From Hetaerina americana (lineage: Eukaryota > Arthropoda > Insecta > Odonata > Calopterygidae): 64,000 nucleotides of DNA. The stretch covers positions 124,001 to 188,000 of the forward strand of contig JAKTNV010000233.1 of NCBI GenBank assembly GCA_022747635.1, read 5' to 3'. Position 1 is the stretch's first letter. Each line of letters opens with the position of its first letter. Both the position numbers and the translations under genes were made by a program. Shown in pieces: positions 11,425 through 24,815 of the stretch. The notes under the pieces were generated by a model. That model had not been told where the DNA came from. It was given only the letters and a program-made list of their open reading frames with translations, and did no database searches.

Positions 11425-11732
11425 ATTCACTCTAAAACAGAAGATTGTTGTTTTCGCAATATTTTTAGAAATTTGGGCTCTTTTAGTAACATTAACACTT
11501 GCGCTGAAGCATCTTTTATGCTCATTTCTTGTCTTTCAGGATTAATTCTGGGTTTTATTTGTTTATTTGATGAAATAACAACAATACACACCATGGAAAC
11601 ATTTTTGATTGATTTGTGCCAAGTGAGATTTTCACCTAGAACCCAAAGGGGGGGTATTGGCACTTTTCATGGAAAAATGTGAAAAATTAAATTTTCTAAA
11701 AATGAAATAAATGCCTTCTAAACACCTCAAAC
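11425..11732. repeat. Monomer type J (exemplar)
   Basis: 308 bp. Marks: TTTTATTTGTTTATTTG, shortened by one T, and GATGAAATAACAAC, shortened by two bases, with GATTGATTTGTGCC. These deletions open a + strand frame of 69-75 codons in every J copy. That frame is a by-product of the deletions, not evidence of a gene. Confidence 0.85.
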
Positions 11733-12045
11733 ATTCACTCTAAAACAGAAGATTGTTGTTTTTCGCAATATTTTTAGAAATTTGGGCTCTTTTAGTAACA
11801 TTAACACTTTTGCTGAAGCATCTTTTATGATCTTTTATTGTTATTCAGGATTCATTCTGGGTTCTATTTTGTTTATTTGATGAAAATGAACAACAATACA
11901 CATCTTGGATACATTTTTGTTTGATTTGTGTCGAGTGAGATTTTCACCTAGAACACAAAGGGGGGGGTATTGGCACTTTTCTTGGAAAAATGTAAAAAAT
12001 TAAATTTTCTAAAAATGAAATAAATGCCTTCTAAACACCTCAAAC
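11733..12045. repeat. Monomer type K (exemplar)
   Basis: 313 bp. Marks: TGATCTTTTATTGTTATTC, TTCTATTTTG, AGAACACAAAG and CTTTTCTTGG. This copy has CTTTTGCTGAAG and ACATCTTGG. Other K copies begin CTTATGCTG or CTTGTGCTG. A subset (K') begins CCTGGGCTG and directly follows B. Confidence 0.82.
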
Positions 12046-12356
12046 ATTCACTCTAAAACAGAAGATTGTTGTTTTTCGCAATATTTTTAGAAATTTGGGC
12101 TCTTTTAGTACCATTAACACTCTCGCTGAAGCATCATTTATGCTAATTTCTTGTCTTTCAGGATTAATTCTGGGTTTTATTTTGTTTATTTGATGAAAAT
12201 AAACAACAATACACACCATGGAAACATTTTTGTTTGATTTGTGTCGAGTGTGATTTTCACCTAGAACCCAAAGGGGGGTATTAACACTTTTCATGGAAAA
12301 ATGTAAAAACTTAAATTTTCTAAAAATGAAACAAATGCCTTCTAAACACCTCAAAC
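12046..12356. repeat. Monomer type L (exemplar)
   Basis: 311 bp. Marks: TAGTACCATTAACACTCTC, GCATCATTTATGCTAA, GAAAATAAAC, GAGTGTGATTTTC, TATTAACAC and AAAACTTAAATT. The following monomer usually begins ATTCATTCT. It is the last slot of the HOR and precedes a1. Confidence 0.85.
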
Positions 12357-15300
12357 ATTCATTCTAAAACAGAAGATTGTTATTTTTCGCAATATTTTTA
12401 GAAATGTGGGCTCTTTTAGTAACATTAACACCTGGGCTGAAGCATGTTTTATGATCATTTATTGTCTTTCAGGATACATTCTGGGTTTTATTTTGATTAT
12501 TTGATGAAAATGTACAACATTACAAACCTTGGATACATTTTTGTTTGATTTGTGTCGAGTGAGATTTTCACCTTGAACCTAAAGGGGGGGGGGTATTGGC
12601 ACTTTTTATGGAAAAATGTGAAAAATTAAATTTTCTAAAAATGAAATAAATGCCTTCAAAACACCTAAAACATTCACTCTAAAACAGAAGATTGTTGTTT
12701 TCGGAATATTTTTAGAAATTTGGGCTCTTTAAGTAACATTAACACTTCCGCTGAAGCAACTTTTATGCTCATTTCTTGTCTTTCAAGATTAATTCTGGGT
12801 TTTATTTGGTTTATTTGATGAAAATGAACAATACACACCATGAAAACATTTTTGTTTGATTTGTGTCGAATGAGATTTTCACCTAGAACCCAAAGGGGGG
12901 GTATTTGCACTTTTCATGGAAAAATGTGAAAAATTAAATTTTCTAAAAATGAAATAAATGCCTTCTAAACACCTCAAACATTCACTCTAAAACAGAAGAT
13001 TGTTGTTTTTCGCAATATTTTTAGAAATTTGGGCTCTTTTAGTAACATTAACACCTGGGCTGAAGCATCTTTTATGATCTTTTATTGTTATTCAGGATTC
13101 ATTCTGGGTTCTTTTTTGTTTATTTGATGAAAATGAACAACAATACACACCTTGGATACATTTTTGTTTGATTTGTGTCGAGGGAGATTTTCACCTAGAA
13201 CACAAAGGGGGGGGTATTGGCACTTTTCTTGGAAAAATGTAAAAAATTAAATTTTCTAAAAATGAAATAAATGCCTTCTAAACACCTCAAACATTCACTC
13301 TAAAACAGAAGATTGTTGTTTTTCGCAATATATTTAGAAATTTGGGCTCTTTTAGTACCATTAACACTCTCGCTGAAGCATCATTTATGCTAATTTCTTG
13401 TCTTTCAGGATTAATTCTGGGTTTTATTTTGTTTATTTGATGAAAATAAACAACAATACACACCATGGAAACATTTTTGTTTGATTTGTGTCGAGTGTGA
13501 TTTTCACCTAGAACCCAAAGGGGGGTATTTACACTTTTCATGGAAAAATGTAAAAACTTAAATTTTCTAAAAATGAAACAAATGCCTTCTAAACACCTCA
13601 AACATTCATTCTAAAACAGAAGATTGTTATTTTTCGCAATATTTTTAGAAATGTGGGCTCTTTTAGTAACATTAACACCTGGGCTGAAGCATCTTTTATG
13701 ATCATTTATTGTCTTTCAGGATACATTCTGGGTTTTATTTTGATTATTTGATGAAAATGAACAACAATACACACCATGGAAACATTTTTGTTTGATTTGC
13801 GTCGAGTGAGATTTTCACCTAGAACCCATAGGGGGGGGTATTGACACTTTTCATGGAAAAATTTAAAAAATTAAATTTTCTAAAAATGAAATAAATGCCT
13901 TCTAAACACCTCAAACATTCACTCTGAAACAGAAGATTGTTGTTTTTCGCAATATTTTTAGAAATTTGGGCTCTTTTAATAACATTAACACCTGGGCTGA
14001 AGCATCTTTTATGATCATTTCTTGTCTTTCAAGATTAATTCTGGGTTTTATTTGGTTTATTTGATGAAAATGAACAATACACACCATGAAAACATTTTTG
14101 TTTGATTTGTGTCGAATGAGATTTTTACCTAGAACCCAAAGGGGGGGTATTTGCACTTTTCATGGAAAAATGTGAAAAATTAAATTTTCTAAAAATGAAA
14201 TAAATGCCTTCTAAACACCTCAAACATTCACTCTAAAACAGAAGATTGTTGTTTTTCGCAATATATTTAGAAATTTGGGCTCTTTTAGTACCATTAACAC
14301 TCTCGCTGAAGCATCATTTATGCTAATTTTTTGTCTTTCAGGATTAATTCTGGGTTTTATTTTGTTTATTTGATGAAAATAAACAACAATACACACCATG
14401 GAAACATTTTTGTTTGATTTGTGTCGAGTGTGATTTTCACCTAGAACCCAAAGGGGGGTATTAACACTTTTCATGGAAAAATGTAAAAACTTAAATTTTC
14501 TAAAAATGAAACAAATGCCTTCTAAACACCTCAAACATTCATTCTAAAACAGAAGATTGTTATTTTTCGCAATATTTTTAGAAATGTGGGCTCTTTTAGT
14601 AACATTAACACCTGGGCTGAAGCATCTTTTATGATAATTTATTGTCTTTCAGGATACATTCTGGGTTTTATTTTGATTATTTGATGAAAATGTACAACAT
14701 TACAAACCTTGGATACATTTTTGTTTGATTTGTGTCGAGTGAGATTTTCACCTTGAACCTAAAGGGGGGGGGGTATTGGCACTTTTTATGGAAAAATGTG
14801 AAAAATTAAATTTTTTAAAAATGAAATAAATGCCTTCAAAACACCTAAAACATTCACTCTAAAACAGAAGATTGTTGTTTTCGGAATATTTTTAGAAATT
14901 TGGGCTCTTTTAGTAACATTAACACTTCCGCTGAAGCAACTTTTATGCTCATTTCTTGTCTTTCAAGATTAATTCTGGGTTTTATTTGGTTTATTTGATG
15001 AAAATGAACAATACACACCATGAAAACATTTTTGTTTGATTTGTGTCGAATGAGATTTTCACCTAGAACCCAAAGGGGGGGTATTTGCACTTTTCATGGA
15101 AAAATGTGAAAAATTAAATTTTCTAAAAATGAAATAAATGCCTTCTAAACACCTCAAACATTCACTCTAAAACAGAAGATTGTTTTTTTTCGCAATATTT
15201 TTAGAAATTTGGGCTCTTTTAGTAACATTAACACCTGGGCTGAAGCATCTTTTATGATCTTTTATTGTTATTCAGGATTCATTCTGGGTTCTATTTTGTT

Positions 15301-15783
15301 TATTTGATGAAAATGAACAACAATACACACCTTGGATACATTTTTGTTTGATTTGTGTCGAGTGAGATTTTCACCTAGAACACAAAGGGGGGGGTATTGG
15401 CACTTTTCTTGGAAAAATGTAAAAAATTAAATTTTCTAAAAATGAAATAAATGCCTTCTAAACACCTCAAACATTCACTCTAAAACAGAAGATTGTTGTT
15501 TTTCGCAATATATTTAGAAATTTGGGCTCTTTTAGTACCATTAACACTCTCGCTGAAGCATCATTTATTCTAATTTCTTGTCTTTCAGGATTAATTCTGG
15601 GTTTTATTTTGTTTATTTGATGAAAATAAACAACAATACACACCATGGAAACATTTTTGTTTGATTTGTGTTGAGTGTGATTTTCACCTAGAACCCAAAG
15701 GGGGGTATTAACACTTTTCATGGAAAAATGTAAAAACTTAAATTTTCTAAAAATGAAACAAATGCCTTCTAAACACCTCAAAC
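12357..15783. repeat. Rearranged block A B K' L / A-F G-B L / A B K' L
   Basis: Eleven monomers. A four-monomer unit (A, B with TCGAATG, K' and L) occurs at about 12357-13603 and again at about 14537-15783, offset 2180 bp. Between them lie two hybrids and an L. One hybrid starts as A and ends as F (near 13604-13915). The other starts as G and ends as b1 (near 13916-14225). The order implies joining of slot b1 to K and to L, skipping the C-to-J part of the HOR. Confidence 0.75.
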
Positions 15784-17966
15784 ATTCATTCTAAAACAGA
15801 AGATTGTTATTTTTCGCAATATTTTTAGAAATGTGGGCTCTTTTAGTAACATTAACACCTGGGCTGAAGCATCTTTTATGATCATTTATTGTCTTTCAGG
15901 ATACATTCTGGGTTTTATTTTGATTATTTGATGAAAATGTACAACATTACAAACCTTGGATACATTTTTTTTGATTTTTGTCGAGTGAGATTTTCACCTT
16001 GAACCTAAAGGGGGGGGGGGGGTATTGGCACTTTTTATGGAAAAATGTGAAAAATTAAATTTTCTAAAAATGAAATAAATGCCTTCAAAACACCTAAAAC
16101 ATTCACTCTAAAACAGAAGATTGTTGTTTTCGGAATATTTTTAGAAATTTGGGCTCTTTTAGTAACATTAACACTTCCGCTGAAGCAACTTTTATGCTCA
16201 TTTCTTGTCTTTCAAGATTAATTCTGGGTTTTATTTGGTTTATTTGATGAAAATGAACAATACACACCATGAAAACATTTTTGTTTGATTTGTGTCGAAT
16301 GAGATTTTCACCTAGAACCCAAAGGGGGGGTATTTGCACTTTTCATGGAAAAATGTGAAAAATTAAATTTTCTAAAAATGAAATAAATGCCTTCTAAACA
16401 CCTCAAACATTCACTCTAAAACAGAAGATTGTTGTTTTTCCCAATATTTTTAGAAATTTGGGCTCTTTTAGTAACTATAACACTTGCGCTGAAGCATCTT
16501 TTATGCTCATTTCTTGTGTTTCAGGATTAATTCTGGGTTTTATTTTGTTTATTTGATGAAAATGAACAACAATAAACACCATGGAAACATTTTTGATTGG
16601 TTTGTGTCGAGTGAGATTTTCACCTAGAAACCAAAGGGGGGGGTATAACCACTTTTTATGGAAAAATGTGAAAAATTAAATTTTCTAAAAATGAAATAAA
16701 TGCCTTTAAAACACCTAAAACATTCACTCTAAAACAGAAGATTGTTGTTTTCGCAATATTTTTAGAAATTTGGGCTCTTTTAGTAACATTAACACTTTCG
16801 CTGAAGCAACTTTTATGCTCATTTCTTGTCTTTCAAGATTAATTCTGGGTTTTATTTGGTTTATTTGATGAAAATGAACAACAATACACACCATGAAAAC
16901 ATTTTTGTTTGATTTGTGTCGAGTGAGATTTTCACCTAGAACCCAAAGGGGGGGTATTGGCATTTTTCATGGAAAAATGTGAAAAATTAAATTTTCTAAA
17001 AATGAAATAAATGCCTTCTAAACACCTCAAACATTCACTCTAAAACAGAAGATTGTTGTTTTTCGCAATATTTTTAGAAATTTGGGCTCTTTTAGTAACA
17101 TTAACACTTGCGCTGAAGCATCTTTTATGCTCATTTCTTGTGTTTCAGGATTAATTCTGGGTTTTATTTTGTTTATTTGATGAAAATGAACAACAATACA
17201 CACCATGGAAACATTTTTGATTGATTTGTGTCGAGTGAGATTTTCACCTAGAAACCAAAGGGGGGGTATTAGCACTTTTCATGGAAAAAAGTGAAAAATT
17301 AAATTTTCTAAAAATGAAATAAATACCATCTAAACACCTCAAACATTCACTCTAAAACAGAAGATTGTTATTTTTCGCAATATTTTTAGAAATTTGGGCT
17401 CTTTTAGTAACATTAACACCTGGGCTGAAGCATCTTTTATGATCATTTATTGTCTTTCAGGATACATTCTGGGTTTTATTTTGATTATTTGATGAAAATG
17501 TACAACATTACAAACCTTGGATACATTTTTGTTTGATTTGTGTCGAGTGAGATTTTCACCTTGAACCTAAAGGGCGGGGGTATTGGCACTTTTTATGGAA
17601 AAATGTGAAAAATTAAATTTTCTAAAAATGAAATAAATGCCTTCAAAACACCTAAAACATTCACTCTAAAACAGAAGATTGTTGTTTTCGGAATATTTTT
17701 AGAAATTTGGGCTCTTTTAGTAACATTAACACTTCCGCTGAAGCAATTTTTATGCTCATTTCTTGTCTTTCAAGATTAATTCTGGGTTTTATTTGGTTTA
17801 TTTGATGAAAATGAACAATACACACCATGAAAACATTTTTGTTTGATTTGTGTCGAGTGAGATTTTCACCTAGAACCCAAAGGGGGGGTATTTGCACTTT
17901 TCATGGAAAAATGTGAAAAATTAAATTTTCTAAAAATGAAATAAATGCCTTCTAAACACCTCAAAC
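15784..17966. repeat. HOR fragment a1 b1 c1 d c2 a2 b2
   Basis: Seven monomers in the same order as the first seven slots of the reference unit. The first A has the longest G tract I found (13 bases, 16010-16022). Monomer c1 carries TAACTATAACAC near 16474, the variant later amplified in the 5-mer repeats. The a2 mark GGGCGGGGG is at about 17573. Confidence 0.82.
16010..16022 (+). repeat. Longest poly-G tract (13 G)
   Basis: Every monomer has one G tract on this strand at the same place, usually 5-9 bases and nearly always preceded by AAA or ATA. This one is the longest I found; 10-12 bases occur near 5120, 6985, 12590 and 43420. The extremes lie in A-type monomers or hybrids with an A tail. 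Homopolymer length is also where sequencing error is most likely. Confidence 0.85.
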
Positions 17967-20900
17967 ATTCACTCTAAAACAGAAGATTGTTGTTTTTCGC
18001 AATATTTTTAGAAATTTGGGCTCTTTTAGTAACATTAACACTTGCGCTAAAGCATCTTTTATGCTCATTTCTTGTGTTTCAGGATTAATTCTGGGTTTTA
18101 TTTTGTTTATTTGATGAAAATGAACAACATTACAAACCTTGGATACATTTTTGTTTGATTTGTGTCGAGTGAGATTTTCACCTTGAACCTAAAGGGGGGG
18201 GGGTATTGGCACTTTTTATGGAAAAATGTGAAAAATTAAATTTTCTAAAAATGAAATAAATGCCTTCAAAACACCTAAAACATTCACTCTAAAACAGAAG
18301 ATTGTTGTTTTCGGAATATTTTTAGAAATTTGGGCTCTTTTAGTAACATTAACACTTCCGCTGAAGCAACTTTTATGCTCATTTCTTGTCTTTCAAGATT
18401 AATTCTGGGTTTTATTTGGTTTATTTGATGAAAATGAACAATACACACCATGAAAACATTTTTGTTTGATTTGTGTCGAGTGAGATTTTCACCTAGAACC
18501 CAAAGGGGGGGTATTTGCACTTTTCATGGAAAAATGTGAAAAATTAAATTTTCTAAAAATGAAATAAATGCCTTCTAAACACCTCAAACATTCACTCTAA
18601 AACAGAAGATTGTTGTTTTTCGCAATATTTTTAGAAATTTGGGCTCTTTTAGTAACATTAACACTTGCGCTGAAGCATCTTTTATGCTCATTTCTTGTGT
18701 TTCAGGATTAATTCTGGGTTTTATTTTGTTTATTTGATGAAAATGAACAACAATACACACCTTGGATACATTTTTGTTTGATTTGTGTCGAGTGAGATTT
18801 TCACCTTGAACCCAAAGGGGGGGGTATTGGCACTTTTTATGGAAAAATGTGAAAAATTAAATTTTCTAAAAATGAAATAAATGCCTTCTAAACACCTCAA
18901 ACATTCACTTTAAAACAGAAGATTGTTGTTTTCGCAATATTTTTAGAAATTTGGGCTCTTTTAGTAACATAAACACTTGCGCTGAAGTATCTTTTATGCT
19001 CATTTCTTGTCTTTCAGGATTAATTCTGGGTTTTATTTTGTTTATTTGATGAAAATGAACAACAATACACACCATGGAAACATTTTTGTTTGATTTGCGT
19101 CGAGTGAGATTTTCACCTAGAACCCATAGGGGGGGGTATTGGCACTTTTCATGGAAAAATGTAAAAAATTAAATTTTCTAAAAATGAAATAAATGCCTTC
19201 TAAACACCTCAAACATTCACTCTGAAACAGAAGATTGTTGTTTTTCGCAATATTTTTAGAAATTTGGGCTCTTTTAATAACATTAACACCTGGGCTGAAG
19301 CATCTTTTTTATGATCATTTCTTGTCTTTCAAGATTAATTCTGGGTTTTATTTGGTTTATTTGATGAAAATGAACAATACACAACATGAAAACATTTTTG
19401 TTTGATTTGTGTCGAATGAGATTTTCACCTAGAACCCAAAGGGGGGGTATTTGAACTTTTCATGGAAAAATGTGAAAAATTAAATTTTCTAAAAATGAAA
19501 TAAATGCCTTCTAAACACCTCAAACATTCACTCTAAAACAGAAGATTGTTGTTTTTCGCAATATATTTAGAAATTTGGGCTCTTTTAGTACCATTAACAC
19601 TCTCGCTGAAGCATCATTTATGCTAATTTCTTGTCTTTCAGGATTAATTCTGGGTTTTATTTTGTTTATTTGATGAAAATAAACAACAATACACACCATG
19701 GAAACATTTTTGTTTGATTTGTGTCGAGTGTGATTTTCACCTAGAACCCAAAGGGGGGTATTAACACTTTTCATGGAAAAATGTAAAAACTTAAATTTTC
19801 TAAAAATGAAACAAATGCCTTCTAAACACCTCAAACATTCATTCTAAAACAGAAGATTGTTATTTTTCGCAATATTTTTAGAAATGTGGGCTCTTTTAGT
19901 AACATTAACACCTGGGCTGAAGCATCTTTTATGATCATTTATTGTCTTTCAGGATACATTCTGGGTTTTATTTTGATTATTTGATGAAAATGTACAACAT
20001 TACAAACCTTGGATACATTTTTGTATGATTTGTGTCGAGTGAGATTTTCACCTTGAACCTAAAGGGGGGGGGTATTGGCACTTTTTATGGAAAAATGTGA
20101 AAAATTAAATTTTCTAAAAATGAAATAAATGCCTTCAAAACACCTAAAACATTCACTCTAAAACAGAACATTGTTGTTTTCGGAATATTTTTAGAAATTT
20201 GGGCTCTTTTAGTAACATTAACACTTCCGCTGAAGCAACTTTTATGCTCATTTCTTGTCTTTCAAGATTAATTCTGGGTTTTATTTGGTTTATTTGATGA
20301 AAATGAACAATACACACCATGAAAACATTTTTGTTTGATTTGTGTCGAATGAGATTTTCACCTAGAACCCAAAGGGGGGGTATTTGCACTTTTCATGGAA
20401 AAATGTGAAAAATTAAATTTTCTAAAAATGAAATAAATGCCTTCTAAACACCTCAAACATTCACTCTAAAACAGAAGATTGTTGTTTTTCGCAATATTTT
20501 TAGAAATTTGGGCTCTTTTAGTAACATTAACACCTGGGCTGAAGCATCTTTTATGATCTTTTATTGTTATTCAGGATTCATTCTGGGTTCTATTTTGTTT
20601 ATTTGATGAAAATGAACAACAATACACACCTTGGATACATTTTTGTTTGATTTGTGTCGAGTTAGATTTTCACCTAGAACACAAAGGGGGGGGGTATTGG
20701 CACTTTTCTTGGAAAAATGTAAAAAATTAAATTTTCTAAAAATGAAATAAATGCCTTCTAAACACCTCAAACATTCACTCTAAAACAGAAGATTGTTGTT
20801 TTTCGCAATATAAGTAGAAATTTGGGCTCTTTTAGTACCATTAACACTCTCGCTGAAGCATCATTTATTCTAATTTCTTGTCTTTCAGGATTAATTCTGG

Positions 20901-21083
20901 GTTTTATTTTGTTTATTTGATGAAAATAAACAACAATACACACCATGGAAACATTTTTGTTTGATTTGTGTTGAGTGTGATTTTCACCCAGAACCCAAAG
21001 GGGGGTATTAACACTTTTCATGGAAAAATGTAAAAACTTAAATTTTCTAAAAATGAAACAAATGCCTTCTAAACACCTCAAAC
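17967..21083. repeat. Ten-monomer block C/A B M E G/B L A B K' L
   Basis: Starts with a C/A hybrid: C-like to GATGAAAATGAAC, then A-like ACATTACAAACC. Monomer E runs into an F-type tail at about 19160-19220, so a whole F monomer has been lost. The block matches the next one (21392-24504) slot for slot, except that this copy lacks F and keeps K'. The L at its right end carries the rare TATAAGTAG and CATTTATTCTAA. Confidence 0.75.
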
Positions 21084-21391
21084 ATTCACTCTAAAACAGA
21101 AGATTGTTGTTTTCGGAATATTTTTAGAAATTTGGGCTCTTTTAGTAACATTAACACTTCCGCTGAAGCAACTTTTATGCTCATTTCTTGTTTTTCAAAA
21201 TTAATTCTGGGTTTTATTTGGTTTATTTGATGAAAATGAACAATACACACCATGAAAACATTTTTGTTTGATTTGTGTCGAGTGAGATTTTCACCTAGAA
21301 CCCAAAGGGGGGGTATTTGCACTTTTCATGGAAAAATGTGAAAAATTAAATTTTCTAAAAATGAAATAAATGCCTTCTAAACACCTCAAAC
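21084..21391. repeat. Single B monomer joining two blocks
   Basis: 308 bp B unit of the TCGAGTGAG class (b2 or b3), placed directly after an L, where a1 is expected. It carries private changes TTGTTTTTCAAAATT. It joins the two related ten-monomer blocks on either side. Confidence 0.75.
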
Positions 21392-24300
21392 ATTCACTCT
21401 AAAACAGAAGATTGTTTTTTTCGCAATATTTTTAGAAATTTGGGCTCTTTTAGTAACATTAACACTTGCGCTGAAGCATCTTTTATGCTCATTTCTTGTG
21501 TTTCAGGATTAATTCTGGGTTTTATTTTGTTTATTTGATGAAAATGAACAACATTACAAACCTTGGATACATTTTTGTTTGATTTGTGTCGAGTGAGATT
21601 TTCACCTTGAACCTAAAGGGGGGGGGGTATTGGCACTTTTTATGGAAAAATGTGAAAAATTAAATTTTCTAAAAATGAAATAAATGCCTTCAAAACACCT
21701 AAAACATTCACTCTAAAACAGAAAATTGTTGTTTTCGGAATATTTTTAGAAATTTGGGCTCTTTTAGTAACATTAACACTTCCGCTGAAGCAACTTTTAT
21801 GCTCATTTCTTGTCTTTCAAGATTAATTCTGGGTTTTATTTGGTTTATTTGATGAAAATGAACAATACACACCATGAAAACATTTTTGTTTGATTTGTGT
21901 CGAGTGAGATTTTCACCTAGAACCCAAAGGGGGGGTATTTGCACTTTTCATGGAAAAATGTGAAAAATTAAATTTTCTAAAAATGAAATAAATGCCTTCT
22001 AAACACCTCAAACATTCACTCTAAAACAGAAGATTGTTGTTTTTCGCAATATTTTTAGAAATTTGGGCTCTTTAAGTAACATTAACACTTGCGCTGAAGC
22101 ATCTTTTATGCTCATTTCTTGTGTTTCAGGATTAATTCTGGGTTTTATTTTGTTTATTTGATGAAAATGAACAACAATACACACCTTGGATACATTTTTG
22201 TTTGATTTGTGTCGAGTGAGATTTTCACCTTGAACCCAAAGGGGGGGGTATTGGCACTTTTTATGGAAAAATGTGAAAAATTAAATTTTCTAAAAATGAA
22301 ATAAATGCCTTCTAAACACCTCAAACATTCACTTTAAAACAGAAGATTGTTGTTTTCGCAATATTATTAGAAATTTGGGCTCTTTTAGTAACATAAACAC
22401 TTGCGCTGAAGTATCTTTTATGCTCATTTCTTGTCTTTCAGGATTAATTCTGGGTTTTATTTTGTTTATTTGATGAAAATGAACAACAATACACACCATG
22501 GAAACATTTTTGTTTGATTTGCGTCGAGTGAGATTTTCACCTAGAACCCATAGGGGGGGGTATTGGCACTTTTCATGGAAAAATGTAAAAAATTAAATTT
22601 TCTAAAAATGAAATAAATGCCTTCTAAACACCTCAAACATTCACTCTAAAACAAAAGATTGTTGTTTTTTGCAATATTTTTAGAAATTTGGGCTCTTTTA
22701 GTAACATTAACACTTGCGCTGAAGCAACTTTTATGCTCATTTCTTGTCTTTCAGGATTAATTCTGGGTTTTATTTTGTTTATTTGATGAAAATGAACAAC
22801 AATACACACCATGGAAACATTTTTGTTTGATTTGCGTCGAGTGAGATTTTCACCTAGAACCCATAGGGGGGGGTATTGACACTTTTCATGGAAAAATTTA
22901 AAAAATTAAATTTTCTAAAAATGAAATAAATGCCTACTAAACACCTCAAACATTCACTCTGAAACAGAAGATTGTTGTTTTTCGCAATATTTTTAGAAAT
23001 TTGGGCTCTTTTAATAACATTAACACCTGGGCTGAAGCATCTTTTATGATCATTTCTTGTCTTTCAAGATTAATTCTGGGTTTTATTTGGTTTATTTGAT
23101 GAAAATGAACAATACACACCATGAAAACATTTTTGTTTGATTTGTGTCGAATGAGATTTTCACCTAGAACCCAAAGGGGGGGTATTTGAACTTTTCATGG
23201 AAAAATGTGAAAAATTAAATTTTCTAAAAATGAAATAAATGCCTTCTAAACACCTCAAACATTCACTCTAAAACAGAAGATTGTTGTTTTTCGCAATATA
23301 TTTAGAAATTTGGGCTCTTTTAGTACCATTAACACTCTCGCTGAAGCATCATTTATGCTAATTTCTTGTCTTTCAGGATTAATTCTGGGTTTTATTTTGT
23401 TTATTTGATGAAAATAAACAACAATACACACCATGGAAACATTTTTGTTTGATTTGTGTCGAGTGTGATTTTCACCTAGAACCCAAAGGGGGGTATTAAC
23501 ACTTTTCATGGAAAAATGTAAAAACTTAAATTTTCTAAAAATGAAACAAATGCCTTCTAAACACCTCAAACATTCATTCTAAAACAGAAGATTGTTATTT
23601 TTCGCAATATTTTTAGAAATGTGGGCTCTTTTAGTAACATTAACACCTGGGCTGAAGCATCTTTTATGATCATTTATTGTCTTTCAGGATACATTCTGGG
23701 TTTTATTTTGATTATTTGATGAAAATGTACAACATTACAAACCTTGGATACATTTTTGTTTGATTTGTGTCGAGTGAGATTTTCACCTTGAACCTAAAGG
23801 GGGGGGGTATTGGCACTTTTTATGGAAAAATGTGAAAAATTAAATTTTCTAAAAATGAAATAAATGCCTTCAAAACACCTAAAACATTCACTCTAAAACA
23901 GAAGATTGTTGTTTTCGGAATATTTTTAGAAATTTGGGCTCTTTTAGTAACATTAACACTTCCGCTGAAGCAACTTTTATGCTCATTTCTTGTCTTTCAA
24001 GATTAATTCTGGGTTTTATTTGGTTTATTTGATGAAAATGAACAATACACACCATGAAAACATTTTTGTTTGATTTGTGTCGAATGAGATTTTCACCTAG
24101 AACCCAAAGGGGGGGTATTTGCACTTTTCATGGAAAAATGTGAAAAATTAAATTTTCTAAAAATGAAATAAATGCCTTCTAAACACCTCAAACATTCACT
24201 CTAAAACAGAAGATTGTTGTTTTTCGCAATATTTTTAGAAATTTGGGCTCTTTTAGTACCATTAACACTCTCGCTGAAGCATCATTTATTCTAATTTCTT

Positions 24301-24504
24301 GTCTTTCAGGATTAATTCTGGGTTTTATTTTGTTTATTTGATGAAACTAAACAACAATACACACCATGGAAACATTTTTGTTTGATTTGTGTTGAGTGTG
24401 ATTTTCACCCAGAACCCAAAGGGGGGTATTAACACTTTTCATGGAAAAATGTAAAAACTTAAATTTTCTAAAAATGAAACAAATGCCTTCTAAACACCTC
24501 AAAC
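21392..24504. repeat. Ten-monomer block C/A B M E F G/B L A B L
   Basis: Same hybrids and order as 17967-21083, but with F present and K' absent. L and the following B are offset 3735 bp from their partners (near 19520 to 23255 and 20153 to 23888). The first B is offset only 3424 bp, showing where the 311-bp F monomer was gained or lost. The last L has GATGAAACTAAAC and CATTTATTCTAA. Confidence 0.75.
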
Positions 24505-24815
24505 ATTCATTCTAAAACAGAAGATTGTTATTTTTCGCAATATTTTTAGAAATGTGGGCTCTTTTAGTAACATTAACACCTGGGCTGAAGCATCTTTTAT
24601 GATCATTTCTTGTCTTTCAGGATTAATTCTGGGTTTTATTTTGTTTATTTGATGAAAATAAACAACAATACACACCATGGAAACATTTTTGTTTGATTTG
24701 TGTTGAGTGTGATTTTCACCTAGAACCCAAAGGGGGGTATTAACACTTTTCATGGAAAAATGTAAAAACTTAAATTTTCTAAAAATGAAACAAATGCCTT
24801 CTAAACACCTCAAAC
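24505..24815. repeat. Hybrid monomer A/L
   Basis: Begins as A (GTTATTTTTCGC, GAAATGTGGG, CCTGGGCTGAAG, TGATCATTT) and ends as L (GAAAATAAAC, TTGAGTGTGATTTTC, TATTAACAC, AAAACTTAAATT). The switch lies in about 24607-24655. It connects the ten-monomer block to the 5-mer repeats. Confidence 0.78.

Larger units (their letters stand above)
6756..12356. repeat. HOR copy 2: reference 18-monomer unit
   Basis: The clearest single copy of the higher-order unit, in order a1 b1 c1 d c2 a2 b2 c3 a3 b3 E F G H I J K L. Only slot M is missing. The b3 monomer passes directly into E, and E keeps the CACTTTAAAA start that normally follows M. The length is 5601 bp for 18 monomers. The next monomer, at 12357, is again an A after an L, so the unit closes on itself. 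Individual monomers are listed separately as type exemplars. Confidence 0.82.
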
